A stretch of DNA of 6,113 nucleotides from Candidatus Hodarchaeota archaeon. GTDB taxonomy: Archaea > Asgardarchaeota > Heimdallarchaeia > Hodarchaeales > Hodarchaeaceae. Under the pieces are notes generated by a model that made no database searches, was not told the origin of the DNA, and worked only from the letters and a program-made list of their open reading frames with translations. The stretch is from NCBI GenBank assembly GCA_030589605.1, contig JAUUVJ010000268.1, positions 1 to 6,113 of the forward strand, read 5' to 3'. Position 1 is the first letter of the stretch, and each line of letters starts with the position of its first letter. The position numbers and the translations under genes were made by a program. This document shows, one piece after another, positions 5,956 through 6,113 of this stretch.

Positions 5956-6042
5956 CTAGTTACTAAGTTTTACATTGATGAATCCCATTTTTTCTTCTTT
6001 TTCAATTTTTTCTGATAATTTCTTGATTTCATCAACTAAGAT
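5956..6042 (-). pseudogene. C-terminal coding scrap with a charged helix
   Basis: On the minus strand a frame with no usable start reads ILVDEIKKLSEKIEKEEKMG and then FINVKLSN before TAG 5956-5958. A TAA lies immediately upstream at 6043-6045. The heptad-like spacing of hydrophobic residues in a Lys/Glu background looks like real coiled-coil coding sequence rather than random AT-rich DNA. It may be the tail of a lost gene. At 28 residues no family can be named. Confidence 0.25.
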
Positions 6043-6050
6043 TTATAAAC
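6042..6050 (+). promoter_or_regulatory. TATA box before the right-edge gene start
   Basis: TTTATAAAC (6042-6050) is a good archaeal TATA match. A start about 25 bp downstream falls near 6071, leaving a leader of roughly 13 bases before ATG 6084. A second weaker element, CTTATAAG, lies at 6060-6067. Confidence 0.35.
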
Positions 6051-6083
6051 TAATGGATACTTATAAGTCAAGAAGTTAGAAAA

Positions 6084-6113
6084 ATGAAATCTACTGAACA
6101 TACGAAATCAATT
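6084..6113 (+). CDS. Possible start of a gene running off the right edge
   Basis: ATG 6084 opens a frame that stays open for ten codons (MKSTEHTKSI) to the window end. A TATA box about 38 bp upstream supports a start here. The AGAAAA before it is at best a weak ribosome site. Too little is visible to name a product, and a chance ATG is quite possible. Confidence 0.3.
   Translation, partial: MKSTEHTKSI

Noticed and set aside
1..6113. CRISPR array, tRNA or rRNA genes
   Set aside because: No regularly spaced repeats with unique spacers, no tRNA-like cloverleaf arms or CCA-type ends, and no conserved rRNA segments were seen on either strand by eye.

Overview
The window looks like AT-rich archaeal DNA. 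Inference: an Asgard lineage such as Heimdall-, Loki- or Thorarchaeia is the best guess, because long TPR proteins ending in a helical 'YYLLSETYLLQSKLALLE' type segment are common there. TATA-like boxes lie about 23-30 bp ahead of several starts, which also fits archaeal promoters. No rRNA, tRNA or CRISPR array is visible.

Layout. At 1-124 (+) is the tail of a small CxxC zinc-ribbon-like protein. It meets head-on (121-318, -) an N-terminal scrap of an N4/N6 DNA methyltransferase that stops inside its catalytic TSPP motif. At 319-538 is a short intergenic stretch holding three copies of CTAAATACA. At 539-2074 (+) is the one clearly intact, recognisable unit: a divergent SufS-type cysteine desulfurase followed 45 bp later by an 84-residue protein that looks like a winged helix and has a well-supported TTG start. 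At 2119-2905 (-) two unrelated gene pieces are joined out of frame: the N-terminal part of a TPR protein with its own promoter, and the C-terminal part of a PflA-like radical SAM protein. At 3078-3548 (+) is an unrecognised four-helix membrane protein, probably on a leaderless transcript. At 3609-3663 five AGGTAW repeats surround a strong TATA box, followed by a short transposase-like N-terminal piece. At 3914-5745 (+) is a large TPR protein whose natural start (ATG 3914) is one frame away from the body. The two frames meet at a seven-A run that is also an in-phase -1 slippery heptamer. The last 368 bp hold a hairpin, a very small ORF with promoter and Shine-Dalgarno, a C-terminal coding scrap on the minus strand, and the start of a possible gene running off the right edge.

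How it fits together. Apart from the desulfurase pair, the membrane gene and the big TPR gene, most of the window is broken genes meeting at sharp junctions (about 122-132, 2367-2382, 3820-3850 and 5952-5956). This is what a recombination or mobile-element scar region looks like. Assembly error at one or more junctions cannot be excluded from sequence alone. The points most worth following are the A7 frame change at the head of the TPR gene, the AGGTAW array around a TATA box, and the unusual Cys-containing desulfurase subgroup with its small partner gene.
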